DNA from: Myroides sp.
Lineage (GTDB): Bacteria; Bacteroidota; Bacteroidia; Flavobacteriales; Flavobacteriaceae
Assembly: GCA_018384465.1 (NCBI GenBank)
Contig: JAHAYQ010000097.1
Location: 1-7,918, forward strand
Direction: 5' to 3'
Length of the DNA stretch: 7,918 nucleotides
A model generated the notes under the pieces. That model was given only the letters and a program-made list of their open reading frames with translations, was not told the DNA's origin and ran no database searches. Numbering within the stretch: the stretch's first letter is position 1; each line of letters opens with the position of its first letter. Positions 7,482 through 7,918 of the stretch are shown one piece after another. The translations under genes and the position numbers were made by a program.

Positions 7482-7918
7482 TTATTTCCTAAGCAAAGCA
7501 GCCGCCTCATTATCAATGATATATTCCACATTTTTAAATTGTTGTAAGTAAGATGCTGGTACATCAGCTGTTACCGTTCCTTCTATAGCTCTTTGAATGA
7601 TCGACGCCTTTTGCTCACCCCAAGCCATTAAGATGATCTTTTTTGCTTGGCAAATAGTTTGCATTCCCATAGTAATGGCTTGAGTTGGTACGTTTTCTTT
7701 CGAACCAAAATCTGCGGCTCCGTCTTCACGGGTGACATCGTGTAGAGTTACCAAACGCGTTGTAGAATCCCAATCTGAGCCTGGCTCGTTAAAACCAATA
7801 TGCCCTGTACGCCCTATTCCCAACAACTGAACATCTAACCCGCCTAAATCTGCAATTCGTTGTTCGTAGCTTTCACAATAGTGCGCAATAGCGTCAGCTG
7901 ATAAAGTACCATCGGGTA
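7482..7918 (-). CDS. nagB: Glucosamine-6-phosphate deaminase-like protein, C-terminal 144 residues (5' end cut by window edge)
   Basis: The frame is open from the window edge (PDGTLSADAIAHYCES) to the TAA at 7482-7484. NagB converts glucosamine-6-phosphate to fructose-6-phosphate and ammonia, feeding amino sugars into glycolysis. The active-site block reads LLGIGRTGHIGFNEPGS: the His and Glu matching E. coli His143 and Glu148 are present, but the position of Asp141 is Thr. This GRTGHIGFNEPGS form is what I associate with the Bacteroidota NagB variety, which usually carries a second domain of over 300 residues. Further family features are TRLVTLHDVTR, AITMGMQTI, a WGEQKA segment and VPASYLQQ. 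Here the protein stops at NEAAALLRK, where the deaminase domain normally ends, so the extra domain is absent. An apparent start at 7826 is only an internal TTG; the true start lies outside the window. Confidence 0.88.
   Translation of the reverse strand, partial: PDGTLSADAIAHYCESYEQRIADLGGLDVQLLGIGRTGHIGFNEPGSDWDSTTRLVTLHDVTREDGAADFGSKENVPTQAITMGMQTICQAKKIILMAWGEQKASIIQRAIEGTVTADVPASYLQQFKNVEYIIDNEAAALLRK

Overview
The window looks like ordinary chromosome from an AT-rich member of the Bacteroidota, most likely Flavobacteriaceae. Reasons: AT-rich spacers, no Shine-Dalgarno-like leaders before the starts, a topoisomerase IV pair of the flavobacterial type (616-residue ParE, 881-residue ParC with an acidic N-terminal tail) and a NagB of the variety I know from that phylum. 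Every gene I can support is on the minus strand, so transcription runs from high to low coordinates.

Layout in transcription order. (a) 7482-7918: C-terminal half of a glucosamine-6-phosphate deaminase-like protein, cut by the window edge. (b) 7313-7481: spacer with an imperfect inverted repeat. (c) 6913-7312: a small cupin gene. Only the 99-codon part at 6913-7212 is open; upstream, in the same frame, lies a signal-peptide-like stretch cut off by a TAA codon and by a frame offset at its ATG. (d) 6034-6837: proC (pyrroline-5-carboxylate reductase), carrying two frameshifts but with its family motifs preserved. (e) 5851-6033: spacer with a possible parE promoter. (f) 4000-5850 parE and 1276-3921 parC: the two topoisomerase IV subunits, apparently one transcription unit, ending in a clear intrinsic terminator at 1213-1243. 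(g) 1-1136: most of a saccharopine dehydrogenase / lysine-ketoglutarate reductase-like enzyme, cut by the left edge.

The topoisomerase genes are intact housekeeping genes, and the two edge genes are open over the part visible. The interval between nagB and parE (about 6034-7312) is different: two adjacent genes carry at least four separate disabling changes, three of them in simple repeats or homopolymers. This is either local gene decay or a patch of poor sequence, and raw reads would decide. A second theme is that both topoisomerase IV subunits carry non-canonical residues at positions known for quinolone resistance in other bacteria (Ala102 of ParC, Asn416 of ParE). I found no RNA gene, CRISPR array, insertion sequence, prophage or new multi-gene system.
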